A DNA stretch of 64,000 nt from Dryococelus australis. Its lineage: Eukaryota > Arthropoda > Insecta > Phasmatodea > Phasmatidae. The notes beneath the pieces were generated by a model. That model made no database searches and had not been told where the DNA came from. It saw only the letters and a list, made by a program, of their open reading frames with translations. Position numbers and translations under genes: made by a program. The stretch covers positions 210,174,709-210,238,708 of the forward strand of contig CM057009.1 of assembly GCA_029891345.1 (NCBI GenBank), written 5' to 3'. Positions 32,930 through 44,179 of this stretch are shown here, in pieces. Every line of letters starts with the position of its first letter. Within the stretch, counting starts at the first letter, position 1.

Positions 32930-33990
32930 GGACTGGTTCGCATCATGTTACTCATTCACATTTGGCCTGTTCCCACCACCTCGTGCACGGGATTTAGAAC
33001 CGTTCACTTGGTTCACTCGCTGCTGTTCCGGTCGTCGCGGTTGAAAGTTCTGTCTGTGTACCGGGTTGTCATCGCCACTGTAGTTCCCGAACTCGTGAGG
33101 TCATTGGCACATCCGGGCACCTCCCAATTCGCATCGCGGAACACTCGTGTTTCGTTCGAGGATGATGGCAGCATGCATGAACTCTGTGAGTCCGCTGTTT
33201 AGTAGTGGTATTAAGGCTGGTCTGTACTCTGGTAATGCTGTCTCTGCTATCACTTCAAGGACTTCTCGTTCACTCAATCAAGGACGGAATCTTCGTACCA
33301 GGTGTGTTTTCCAGTTGACGAATGCTGATAATGTTTCGCCCTCCTGTTGTTCTTGGAGTATGAGTTTGCTTTGAGCTTGGGTTGAGGTGAACGTACCTCC
33401 GAAGCAGCACTGAAACACGTGGATGAACTCTCCCCAACTGAGTCTGTAATGGTTCATCGAACACCACTATTGCCATTCCCAACACATCTGGGCCATTCCT
33501 CTTCCGACACTCCATACCTCTGCAGGCGCATCGTGCAATCTTGTATAAAGACAGATGCATCCTCATTCAATTGGTCGGAAAAGGTTGGCAGTGTCTGGAC
33601 CTTTGTAGGCGTTAGTATATATGATACATCAGTGCGATTGGTAACTCTGGGCACAGCCATCGTGGCTCTGTTTACATCTGTCGGTAAATTTGGAAAAGGT
33701 GTTGAGGTAGGAAACTGGTTCTGTTTGGTTGGCAATACTGTGGGAAAATGCGGAGTGTACATAGGTGGTAAATAATATGTTTGCTGGTGCAGAACATAGG
33801 GTGTACTAGGTATTAGTGGTAAAGGTTGGTACTGGAGGGTATTTACAGGCAGTGGTTGTGAATTTGGTACATTCACCCTGGGTGGTACCGTGGACGTTTT
33901 CTGAACATCGGGTACTTCAGCAGTTGTGGCTTCCTCCTTGACCGCATAGTCTCCATACTTGAACTTTTCCTCACTGTTTGTTTGCAATTG
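32930..33990 (-). pseudogene. gag of the nested Ty3/gypsy element
   Basis: A Pro/Gln-rich N-terminal part (33454-33987; repeated PLPVNTLQYQPLPLIP) leads to the capsid-like segment FSDQLNEDASVFIQDC and, in shifted frames, GEFIHVFQCCFGG and LQEQQEGETLSAF, the pattern of gypsy capsid helices. A basic RPEQQRVNQV tail follows. No CCHC zinc knuckle is seen. Assignment rests on position before the protease and these capsid-like words. Confidence 0.55.
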
Positions 33991-34570
33991 CCTCCATTTG
34001 ACTGTAGGTGGACCCTACTGTTGCATTTGCCACAGCTGCTTGTTCTACCATCAGAGTTCCCCATACATCCATTACGGTCGCACATGTTTGTCCTTTGCAA
34101 CTCGCCAAAGCACATGTCCCAATTATATGTGATTTGCTTGTGTGTTAAGGATTGTGTACTGCACTGCTTACAAGAAAAATTTAGCCCTTTAATTGTTTGC
34201 AACTCTTTCCATTCAAACACTCTGTATGATAACGGTTAATATACACTTGCCATTTTAATAAGAATGTGTACCGACCTGGGCAGCGTAGGTCATGTTTTGT
34301 TGTTTGTTTGTCCGAAATGTCACTGTTGAATTTAGTTTCCAAAGTTTTTGATTCACTGTTCACTCACTCTTCTCTTTCGCGGTTGTTCCCTTGGTGGATG
34401 CTTGTGATGGAATGCCAGAGATACTTACAGTAGGTAGTGTCACGCCCGTATTTGGCAATAAAGTCCTGTGGATGTGTTCTCAAGCACTGCGGATAGAGAA
34501 ACACGATGGGATCATTCCTGGTCCAGCCAGCCATCGTGTTTGTATACAAGTCCACATGGTCGCGAGAGAG

Positions 34571-35041
34571 TTATCGCGAATGCACAGCCCACAGGAGTGT
34601 GGTCGGGAGAAGCGACGCTCGGTGCGGCATGGGTGACGTCACAGAGTGGCTGTCCTGCGAGGCATGGAGCGAGGCATAGTCAATGCACGGTGGGCACGCA
34701 GAGCTGTTTGGTGCAGGAGTGGGTAGCATGAGAGGGAGGCGATTTGCTTTTCTGCCTTCTCTTGTTTCTTTTCCTCCTTCGTGCTCCTCGAGCGTACCCG
34801 ATGTGGACAGAGGGGGAGTAATTTTAGCCCCTTTATCTGCTCGGCACCTGGGTGGCACGAGCTGGCTGACATCACCATGTACCAAGATGGGCGTTATCCC
34901 TTGTCCTTCTGCTTTCTCCCTCCTGGTGGTTGTAATGGCGGTGTCCTTGCAGATTCCGCATGCTTTTCCCTTACACCAAGTGCGTCGAATTTCTGGCATC
35001 CTGGGGCATCGCAACGGCACCCCACTGCTCCAGATGTGCAC
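34571..35041 (-). CDS. Leader-region ORF of the nested Ty3/gypsy element, 156 codons
   Basis: An open frame starting MHIWSSGVPLRCPRMPEIRR, with basic and Pro-rich composition and several Cys (WCKGKACGICKD). It lies between the 5' LTR and gag. It may be an N-terminal gag portion, a small accessory ORF, or chance in a G/C-rich leader. No family recognised. Confidence 0.3.
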   Translation of the reverse strand: MHIWSSGVPLRCPRMPEIRRTWCKGKACGICKDTAITTTRREKAEGQGITPILVHGDVSQLVPPRCRADKGAKITPPLSTSGTLEEHEGGKETREGRKANRLPLMLPTPAPNSSACPPCIDYASLHASQDSHSVTSPMPHRASLLPTTLLWAVHSR

Positions 35042-35220
35042 AGTAGATGTTGTTCATGCCTCCTTGGTGTTGGTGTAGCTCAGGGAAAACGAGAAAGGAC
35101 AATTTCTGATCGTTGAAAATGCAGAGAATTTTGAGAAAATTTCAACGTGGTTTTGAAAAAGGAATTTCGGTGATAGGACACGCCCCTAAGTTGGGAAAGC
35201 CATTAGACAGCAATGCAATG

Positions 35221-36380
35221 GAGCAAAGTGGTGTTCATTAAGGTTGGGAGTGAGACAGGTAAATGTTTCATAGATTCTCACCAACTCTTCTGCTTGTAGG
35301 TGATAGGCACCAGGTATTTTAAGCGAAATACTAACTAGCTCGTGCAGAGCAGACTCTCCTCTCTGGTTCGTGTGCCGACGACTTATGAGTGGTGTCCTCC
35401 CGGTGCTCCTACCATCGGGATTGATTCGAAAACAATTGCAATACTGAGAACCTTCGCAGTGATATCATAGGGCAGCTCACACATACATAATTAGTTGTAC
35501 ATAGATAAAAATGCTGAAAGATAATATAGAACACTGCTACATAATGCTTAATGGTTTTCGGGAAAGGTGGGGGCCCGTGCCCCTATGGCCTGTAGTCAAC
35601 TCGAATGAGAACGCACACCATTTAAAGTTAAATCATTGGCTTTTATTAAGGCTCCTCCAGGAAGCAACTTATGCATTTTGCCGGGTTTAAACCACCGACA
35701 GGGTGACAGTGTACAACTGCCCGAAGGTGACAAAAATGTCTTTACATGAAACCTAAGCCTTCTCGGGGGATACTATTCCACGGGAAGGGAGGAGTGGTAA
35801 ATCTTGGGCGGCTACGAAATACACAAAGGTTCCAGTTAATTAATGTCTATTGCTGTGAAGTGGTTGGCGAACAAAGACGATGCGCCGCCCAAGCACGTGA
35901 ATCACAACCCCATCGGTCAGCACTTCCCACTCCTCGAGAAACAACAGTCTTAGTTACTGTTATGCGCAGTGTGCCGGCCGAGGTTTGGCGGGCAGGCCAG
36001 CCACGCTGACTATTTTCTTACACACACAGCATCTCTAAAAACATATCCACATTGCTTGAAACATAATTCTTACAAAAACAATTACTCTTGGTTTGGGAAC
36101 CCTTTAATAAACATGTTACACTATATGAAACGAACTGACGATGAAACACGTGAAAATGGCAAATGATGGAAAATGGAAAACACTGAAATAAATACCGGTG
36201 GGGGGGATCAAAATATTGTAGGGCTCTTTAACTTGGAGTTGCTTGGACAGGCGTCCTTGAGCATTTCTTACTTAAACCCTATTTCACTTGCTCAGCACTT
36301 GCACTTTCCTTCCTGCTCACGCCATGAGCGCTCTCTTCGGCACCTGTGGCCACACTCGTAACTGAGGTCTTCGCGGTTCG
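35221..36380 (-). repeat. 5' LTR of the nested Ty3/gypsy element
   Basis: The part 35221-35975 matches 30456-31205. The outer part (to about 36380) is absent from the 3' LTR but resembles 56600-57080 near the second gypsy copy (GGTTTGGCGGGC, then TTTAACTTGGAGTTG-like words), so I place the LTR end there. End position uncertain by about 100 bp. Confidence 0.6.
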
Positions 36381-36842
36381 ACCGTTGCGATGCACTCTCC
36401 AACCAGTGCGCATGAGCATCCAGTAGAGTGCTGGTAGCTGCAGCGGCTGCTGGCGACGGCAGGCAAACGGGCTAGAGGGAAGCGGATGGCGTCAATGTCA
36501 AAGGGGATCAATGGGTTCAGTGCATGCAATGCGAGATGTGGGCTCAAGTGGAGTGTTACATTTGCGAAAAAGATGCTAATGTTTGCGATTTTTGTACATA
36601 GTGCATGGTTGCAACTATGTTTGTAGTGGTATTCCATAACCCTTGTCCTATTCCATAACCCCTGCCCAACAATTGTTGTAATGGTTTATTTCTCTTAATA
36701 TTTTTGCAGCTAAGTATTAATACATATCTTTTTTACCCATTTAATTATCTTTCCAATGACGCTTATATAATTATTTTTAAGCCCTATTGTCACAAGTTAG
36801 TCCCAGAATGTAAGTGGTATTCCATATCCACATACTTTCCTC

Positions 36843-38260
36843 TACCCATGACTACTTTATCAGACTTAGGTGACTGTTTTGCCAGCGAACCTGTAATACA
36901 TACATTCAAATGATTTTCCTAATATGCCTAACTGATTTCTCATGTTTTAAACCTATTGTGGAGGAGTTAGCATGCATTCGACTTACTTTCCACGATCTAA
37001 CAACTGTCGACCACTCTCCAAATTTAGCCAGAGGCCAACTGACCTGATTGTGGTTAATAATTGTAAATAACCCGATAATTTCCTACATCTGTTCGACTGA
37101 CTTTTCATATTCGTTCAACTGTCGCTGTCTGCAAAACTCCAGATTTTTACATACACCTAACTGTTAGTCGCATAGACCTTCATTTACTCGTGTCCGTTGG
37201 ACTGCCAACAAACCTCTATTTTTTCACCTCCATACATCTGTAGACCAGGCGCATGAAACCGGGTGAAGAAGCAGTGTGCTCAACTCAACAACCATGAGAC
37301 GAGTTTTCATCTGATCTGTGCATCCAACAAAACGTCGTGTCCTTGGTCTACCTTGCTGCCAACTGACTGAACAATCGTCTATTACAACCATTCATAATTC
37401 TATAAATAAAATATATATGTTTAAATTAAATCATATTAATTTCAATTTTAAAATAAGTATATATCAAACGATATGTCAACGAACCCATATTTTCAAGGAG
37501 AATTCGGTAACATTTCCGGCCAGAACACTTACTAACTTTATGTATTTTTGAATTTAACAAAAAATAATTTATATATATATCTTGTGTCTCCGAGTAGAGT
37601 AATTAATTTGTTTTCCGACCAGGGTAATTTATATAATGTTATTTTCGGGCTACTGGGTTTGATATCCGGTGAGTGCAACACTTGCAAATTCTATTTTTAT
37701 ATTATCGACTCTGATTTCCAAACAACACACATAAGTTATTATTTTTTTTTTTTTTATGTGAACCTGTGAATTTCTGAGTTCGATTTCCGATCAAAACATT
37801 TAAAATCTTTATTATATTCCTAAACTTCTGGTTCGAACAACTGGTGGGGGGATATCTAATAAGTTTCATCCCAGAACAGGATTTTTTTTTATTTTGGGAA
37901 TGCTACTCGATTCGATTCCCGAATACAACAGGTAATTAATTGTATTTTTTGGATTGCTAACGGATACGATTTTCCGAACAAGACATTTAAAAAAATTATT
38001 TTTCCTAATTATTTCGTATATGCTATTATTGATAAATGGAATGATACTAGAATTCGTTTCTAGTTCAAGATACTTTCATTTTATTTGCACATTTGACAAA
38101 TCAAGTGAAAACCTACTGACCTGTTTCATGCCTACATCACTGAAATCAGTTTATGTTAAGAAAATAATGTACTGAAACATTTTATACGAAATTATCTGTT
38201 TGTGCGAATATGCGTATCTCTGTAATGTTCTACAATTATGAATTTTCGTAGCAGAAAGGG
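36843..38260 (+). repeat. Inverted-duplication block, left copy, part 2
   Basis: Matches 47880-46375 in reverse. Examples: CAACGAACCCATATTTTCAAGG (37480) against the reverse of CCTTGAAAACATGGGTTCG (47243), and GAAAACCTACTGACCTGTTTCATG (38107). Together with 26200-27654 it forms the pre-insertion sequence of the Tigger element. Confidence 0.8.
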
Positions 38261-39050
38261 TAAAAAACAATTACCTTTATATCCCATAAATTTCTTTATT
38301 GTTCTCATATTAAGTGTATTCTTGAAGAGAAAATTCGTGAAAATGGTCACATATCGAATTTTTAAAGCTTGGACTATGCAGTTTCCTTAAACAAGAGAAA
38401 CGTACAAGCATTTGAACATAGTCGATTCTAAGCTTCCATGTTGTGTTATAAAGGTTCCACTGCTACAGATATAATTTACGTAATACAGCTTCACCATGGA
38501 AACATATGCCTACACCTTGTTTGTAGGAACAATGAAGTACTGGACGTGCGTGTTAGTGTCGTCCAAATCGCTCCTTCGCTCCTGGATCTTATACATACAG
38601 CTCCTTCTCACTCTTAACCATCTTGACTATCTCAATAAATTTTGGAAAATGATTGCTCAAGTTTAATATTCGAACCCATGCTCCCTTACAGAGAACCAGA
38701 ATTTTAATCCAACGACTTAGGTCGCTCAATCAACCTGTCTAAATTTCTATTAGTGTGGAAATGTCAGAAAAAGATTTTATAGTGATCATTTACGTTTTCA
38801 ATCCCATCAACTTCATTACAGAAAAAACTTCTGACATTATATACACTTGTAAAAGGAGTAGGACATCACTGTGAAAAACATTAAGTCCAAAATTAGTCAA
38901 CACTTCATACAATACTAATCTAGCTTTGTTTTCTGTCATATCCTAAAAATTCAGAAACCTCTGTTTTCAACAACTCAAACACTCCCATACATTATTCCAT
39001 CACAATAACTTATATTCCTGCAAAGCGGACTGTAGCAACATATGCATTCG
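38261..39050. other. Gene-free stretch with a tRNA-like remnant
   Basis: The minus strand at 38660-38740 ends in GGGAGCATGGGTTCGAATATT, with a B-box-like core, probably a decayed SINE head. The rest is AT-rich without features. Confidence 0.35.
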
Positions 39051-39054
39051 ACAT

Positions 39055-39294
39055 TATAGGCTGTTCACGGTAAAATGAGCACTTTTGAAGCCCTAGTTCA
39101 TTTTTTCTTGCAACCATATCTTATAACTTAACCACATTTTAAAATAAATAATGCCTTGTAAGTAATGAACAGTGTGTTTATATTCCACCGCACTCGGAAG
39201 TTTACGTCTAAGGCTAAAATAAGTCACATTTTTTGACCATTATTCCGAATGGGAGAGCTTTCAAAAGTGCTCACTTTACCATGAACAGACTATA
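39055..39294. mobile_element. MITE with 33-bp terminal inverted repeats
   Basis: The left end TATAGGCTGTTCACGGTAAA and the right end TTTACCATGAACAGACTATA are inverted copies extending through ATGAGCACTTTTGAA / TTCAAAAGTGCTCA. About 240 bp, no coding capacity; the TA or TATA at each end fits a Tc1/mariner-type insertion. Confidence 0.85.
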
Positions 39295-39539
39295 ACTTTG
39301 TGTAACAACCCATTACTTAAAAAAAAATCATTTATATAACTTATCACATGTGGAAAAAACATACATCACACGAAATAAAAAACGTCAGTGTCATCAAACA
39401 TATATTTATTACATTCTTAAAAGCATTATATAAGATTACAGAAATACATAATGCCCACAATTAAATACAGAAACTAAGAAAAACACATAAAAAACAGCTG
39501 TGTTACATTATGTTTACATTTGAACAAATGTTTGTCTAA

Positions 39540-40400
39540 TATTGATTTTCTCGTAAATAGTCGTCCACACTACACATTCAGGATTTCTTTGAACAATTGC
39601 CCCTCATGTGACAATACATATTACTACGTAAAGTGAATAAATTCCTACAAAATCGACAGTGATTTACAGAAGCAGGCGAGATTTCCAACTCATTACCTTC
39701 GCTGCAAGATGACATATGTTTTTCAAGCTGTATATGAGCACTATAAACACAGACTTGTCACAAGAATATTTCTTTCTAACAATGTTTAACAAAAAAAAAT
39801 ATTTTTTGAAGTCTTCTAAATTTGCAAAGTGAAGTAAATTCCTTCTCACGGGATTTACACTTGTGATGGGGTTTTGCATCCTCTTCCGATCAAGGGGATG
39901 ATGACGTAATCGAATCACTACTCGTTCTTGATATAAAATTTTGCAAATTACCTCACGATTCCTTAGTGCAACGACATTTGAAAAAAAAAACATAAACATA
40001 TTTTACATCTGTATACTTTCAATTGAGGTTCCTTGGAATACGAACTCATTTCATTCCGCCTCACACAACAATTTACTGTAAATGTTTGTCCATAGAAACT
40101 ACATACAGGTTTTATTCCCAATGAAGCATTATCTTTACATACTGCTATATGCTTTGCTAATGTGGATTTTCTCTTAAATGTATGCCCACAGCATGCACAA
40201 TACTTAATACATTCAGGAATTCTTTCACGACGGTGCATACTACGTCTATGTTTGAAGTTTTGTGACAATGCTGACACTGAAATCCAAACGGTGTGTCACC
40301 CATTGCAGGAGTAAAACAGCAACACTTTTCATTAGTTTCCATTGTTTGTTGCAAATTTTCTTCTGAAGAGCACATATCCGACACATTAACCACTTACATC
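39540..40400 (-). pseudogene. C2HC zinc-finger array, copy B (broken)
   Basis: Minus strand, at least six finger-like units: FQCQHCHKTS, then in a shifted frame MHRRERI (about 40220-40290); YCACCGHTFKRKSTLAKHIAVC (about 40135-40200); VCSFYGQTFTVNCC (about 40070-40110); YRCKICLCFFFQMSLH (about 39965-40010); VCVYSAHIQLEKHMSSC (about 39705-39760); HCRFCRNLFTLRSNMYCH followed by MRGNC (about 39595-39665). The best units follow Cys-X2-Cys-X12-His-X3/4-Cys. These would bind zinc and probably DNA or protein partners. Stops and frameshifts lie between units, so as read it is decayed; small introns cannot be excluded. Confidence 0.6.
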
Positions 40401-40978
40401 CCAAACAGAATGAACTGTTAATATTTTCTAATTTTAATTATATATATATAACTTATTAGTTTCATTTGTAAGTATTTGAGTTTATAAGTATTTTATGGTT
40501 ATTTCAGCTACTTGTTCTACGAAACCTTTTATTCTAATGTAATTTATTTCTCTGATAATTAAAGTTAACTATCTACTTTGTCTAAATACTTAACCATATT
40601 TTGCATGCAAACTTCTATCAGCACATTTTAATTTGGGACACAGGAATAAATCTAAATGAAATATTTTATATATATATATAAAATTTATTTATTTACTTGA
40701 GCAAGAAAGGCATATACAAACACACACAACACGTAATATTTACATCTTGAAGTGATTTCATATTTATTCTTCAATACACAGCTCAACATGAAATAATAAC
40801 ACATAAACAGAAATTTAGTTGACATTTAGAATAGTTATTCCTTACATTTGTCAAGTAGCAGCACAAAAGTACAAACTTCAAAGAGAATATAGATTTTCTT
40901 ACCAAAGAAGAATTTTAAAATTAACTTAATTTCGGCTTTGGGAATAGAATAACCCACAACTGGAAGCATGCCAGTTGC

Positions 40979-42400
40979 CTATGGAAACGGCAAATTCACT
41001 GTGTCATCGATGCTATGGTCAGGTTCAGATGTTCGTCGATCTTTAACTATTTGGGAGGATGTGGGTACGGATGCAGTTTTGCATTTAGAGCAGGGTCTCT
41101 GACAGGTAAGATCGACATTGGATATTGAATCACTCACAACTGGAAGTGTGCGGGTTGCCTCCGGAATCAGCAAATGAATGGGTTCGGATGCCGTTTTGCA
41201 TTTAGTGCGTGGTTTCTGAGAGGTTGTTCGTATATTCGAGATAACAGTTTGTAGTACTGCGATGCCTAAGTCTACCAACTTCGACATAGATGGATCTGCA
41301 AAGGAGGCCTCCGAGGTATGAAGATCCGATGTCGTTGCCGCACAACTTAGTGCATGCAAGGGTGAATTATCTTGACATAGCCCAGTAGCTACCACATTGC
41401 CAGAACGAACATAGAAGTTTGGTATCTTGCGCATGTAAAATCACAACACTTACTACAGCCTGGGGTAGATTCGATCACCTGCTGACAAGGTTCGAACGAG
41501 TCGGGATTCCCAGCACTGAGCCAGTGGAAATTATCATCGCACACCTCTTCATACTCCTTGAGCTTGCTATCGGATCAGTTATTTTTGACAAAGAAAATTA
41601 GTCCAGGTTTTACATACAAATACATTCTTGCAGGATGGAAGCCAGTCATGTTGTCTGTTTGCGATCATTCTGAACGCTCATTGGCATAGCAAAGCCTGTT
41701 TTATATACAGAAATTGTTACGAATGGCGACACCGCCTCTATCTTGGAAATTGGTCATGACATCGTTTCACAATCTGGTGAAGCAGTAACAGCCATCTTGA
41801 GATAGCCTCTGTAAAAGTAACTAAAAATTTACATTTTCTGCAGCTAACTTTGCCTTCCATATCCATAACATCGTCGTTCAATGACACATGGAAACAGTGC
41901 CTATCGATGTAGCTGAAGATATGGATTACATCACTTGCTGACTCACAATAGCCGACCCCCTTACACATCTCGATGTGTTCCTTCATTGTATCACCTAACA
42001 GAATTTGTATCTTAGCATTGTCGTAATGTTTCATTGCACAAAGAAAGGACTCTTCATACAGGTAGTTGTCTCATATCATCGAGCTCGGCAGGTTTTGCTG
42101 AAGACCTTCTTACATTACCAACACTAGTTTCCATGTAATTTTCCAAAAGTGGGAGAAGCTATAATCATAGAGATAAGCTTTACAGTAGTCTTCATACAAT
42201 CATTGTCTTGCAGCATATTCAAGGAAAATAAAAGAACAAAAAAAACTGCCGTTCTTTCTATACTATCAACGTAATTATCTATTTTGACTTGCTACTGCTC
42301 AGTATAAAAAAATTTCCCAACATTTTTCGTCAGAGAGATTTAAACATTTTTATGCATCTGCTCAATCACACATTTGATATTTTCCTGCATTACATTGCCT
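40979..42400 (-). CDS. Duplicated unknown ORF, minus-strand copy, with a downstream ORF
   Basis: 41738-42034 encodes the counterpart of the plus-strand ORF at 25470-25988 (GDTMKEHIEMCKGVGYCESA, VIHIFSYIDRHCFHVSLNDD, VSCRKCK), then stops. Further along the same strand, 40979-41434 is a 151-codon open frame with two internal repeats around KCKTASEP and CSKCKTASVP and a Ser/Thr-rich body. Whether the two are exons of one gene is unknown; about 300 bases of closed sequence lie between. Nucleotide homology to 25.2-25.95 kb covers about 42400-41690 only. Confidence 0.4.
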
Positions 42401-42429
42401 TACAGATACATCTTTGAAAGTTCCTTCCA

Positions 42430-42550
42430 GATATGGTTTTTGCTCAGGTAATAGCCCATTTTTCCTACAAATATCCCATTTTTCTCTGCAAATATCTCAT
42501 ATTACTCTGCAAATGACCCATCTTTGCTCTACAAATGACCCATTCATGAC
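42430..42550. repeat. Short tandem repeat, about 21-24-bp unit, five copies
   Basis: CCCATTTTTCCTACAAATAT, CATTTTTCTCTGCAAATATC, ATTACTCTGCAAATGACCC and related units follow each other. Confidence 0.6.
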
Positions 42551-43277
42551 CCATAATACTTACATATTGCTTAGACTACAGAAAAAACAGTTTATGTTAA
42601 CCATTTCAACTATATCAGTATATGTCCAAAAACATATTTGTGAGGAACAAGCAACAAACGCTTGAATCCAACATCTTAGACCGACCGTTCGACCAACCTG
42701 ACAATTTCAGAAAGTTTTAATATAGTTAAAAGTGTTAAACTTAACCTCGTTTGACATCGTAGGATCCTAACCTTTCTTACCATCCAGCAGAAAAACATTA
42801 TACACATCAATACTTGCAATCCATATCACAACACACACACAAAACATACATACATCATTTGCACAAACCACACAAGTCATTTACAAATCCCTTAAACATC
42901 AATTATTAACAGAAAAAGTAACATACTGTACTGACAAATAATATTAACCATCGAACCATTCATTACAACTAACATTACCATCACACTTTATGAACAGATT
43001 ACTCAATCTGTCACTGCCCATCACTCATATTATCAGAACAATCCTTTCAAAGAATATTGTAAAAAATATTTAAACTATATCATCATTGCATAGAAGCCAG
43101 TTGCTTCTAGTAAAGTGCATACCATTTACATCACTTTGCAGAAGTTCGGAAGTCAGTAGAAAGAAAAAATAAATAAATAAATAAATTAATCTTCCATGCA
43201 CTTCAACTTTATTTCACACCCTTGTCAGAAATACATAGTATTACTTACATCGACTCAAACATATTCTCCATTCAAAA

Positions 43278-43650
43278 TTAATATTTATGGCAGGTAACTG
43301 GTTTTGCAGAATAATTCCTGTTGTGAATAGTCAAACCGTAAAAATTGCATGAAGTGCTGAACATACAGTTACTATCTTCATGTTGTCTGATGCTAGAGCT
43401 AGTTGTGAATGTCTTCCAGTAATACTTACACTCGCTTGCCGATAAAAGACTAACATTAACTTTACACTTCGTCTTACCTCTATACAGATAAACACTGCAT
43501 GTAAACACAGCATCGCACTTTTCACAGTGGAGCACCTTTTATGCTAGTCTGAACAAGCAATGACTGCTTTCATGTATGTGTGCATTAAAGCTTTTACTAA
43601 AAGTATTTCCACAATAAGAACATTGTTTGAGTAATGCTTCTAGCGAATCT
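43278..43650 (-). pseudogene. C2HC zinc-finger array, copy C (broken)
   Basis: Minus strand: QCSYCGNTFSKSFNAHIHES followed by SHC (about 43560-43625), a stop, then LHCEKCDAVFTCSVYLYRG with TKC (about 43470-43535; His replaced by Arg), CKYYWKTFTTSSSIRQHED with SNC (about 43370-43430; second Cys is Tyr) and CNFYGLTIHNRNY. The spacing Cys-X2-Cys-X12-His-X4-Cys is clear in the first unit. Same family as copies A and B on the same strand. Possibly one large gene with long introns, but the stop and lost ligands argue for decay. Confidence 0.55.
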
Positions 43651-44179
43651 CCATTATTCCTTGGTGTTGTCGATCGTATGTATTCGACTGTTGCTTCCAT
43701 ATTAATATTACAAAAGCTTACACTATCACTTTATCATTCCACTTTGATAATCTGTTTTCCATCACAACCACCGAAGAAGTGGAAAACATTCTTACAATAT
43801 GTATGTTTATATACTGTTTTCCCAACAGAGCAATTACTTTATGTAAACCATTTCAACTATCTCAATATACATATGCTGAGTATGAATATATAAATCCAAT
43901 ACACGTAATGCAGTGCTATAAATATATTTCGTCTTTGTGTTATCTTTGCTCAGCTTGAAAACATGGTCACACTTAAAGCAGACAACTTACTCCTGTCATA
44001 CCGGTCACTCACAAGACTGATTCTTTGACTCTTGACTCTTTGACACCAAAATGACTACAAATAACTCTAAATAACTCCAAAATGACTCGCTCCACAGCTC
44101 CATATGTACACCTTTTCATTATATATACATATGATATACTTAATATTTTTAAAATGAAGAAAATCTCCAAGTTTTTACG

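Larger units (their letters stand above)
30456..36380 (-). mobile_element. Ty3/gypsy LTR retrotransposon, internally deleted, nested in the Tigger element
   Basis: Minus-strand element with direct terminal repeats (30456-31205 and 35221-about 36380). Between them, in transcription order: a leader ORF (34571-35041), gag (about 32930-33990), retropepsin (32529-32720) and reverse transcriptase (31187-32060). RNase H, integrase and the beginning of the 3' LTR are missing: coding sequence stops at QTDAA, the start of RNase H, and LTR sequence follows within about 20 bases. Frameshifts occur throughout. A related copy lies at 56240-59990. Confidence 0.82.
27655..36842 (+). mobile_element. Tigger/pogo-type DNA transposon with TIRs and TA duplication (9.19 kb, containing a nested retrotransposon)
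   Basis: The left end GAGGAAAGTAAGGGGATATG (27655 on) is matched in reverse by the right end, which finishes CATACTTTCCTC at 36842; about 25 bp of inverted repeat. TA flanks both ends (27653-27654 and 36843-36844). Flanking sequence is continuous in the paralogous inverted copy near 47880, an empty site with a single TA. Subterminal copies of TATTCCATAACCC lie at about 28049, 36629 and 36648 and also make up part of the TIR. The transposase is at 28585-30443, and a Ty3/gypsy element is nested at about 30456-36380. Removing that, the transposon is about 3.3 kb. Confidence 0.85.

Noticed and set aside
32690-33202. 170-codon plus-strand ORF
   Set aside because: Antisense shadow of gag and protease of the nested gypsy element.
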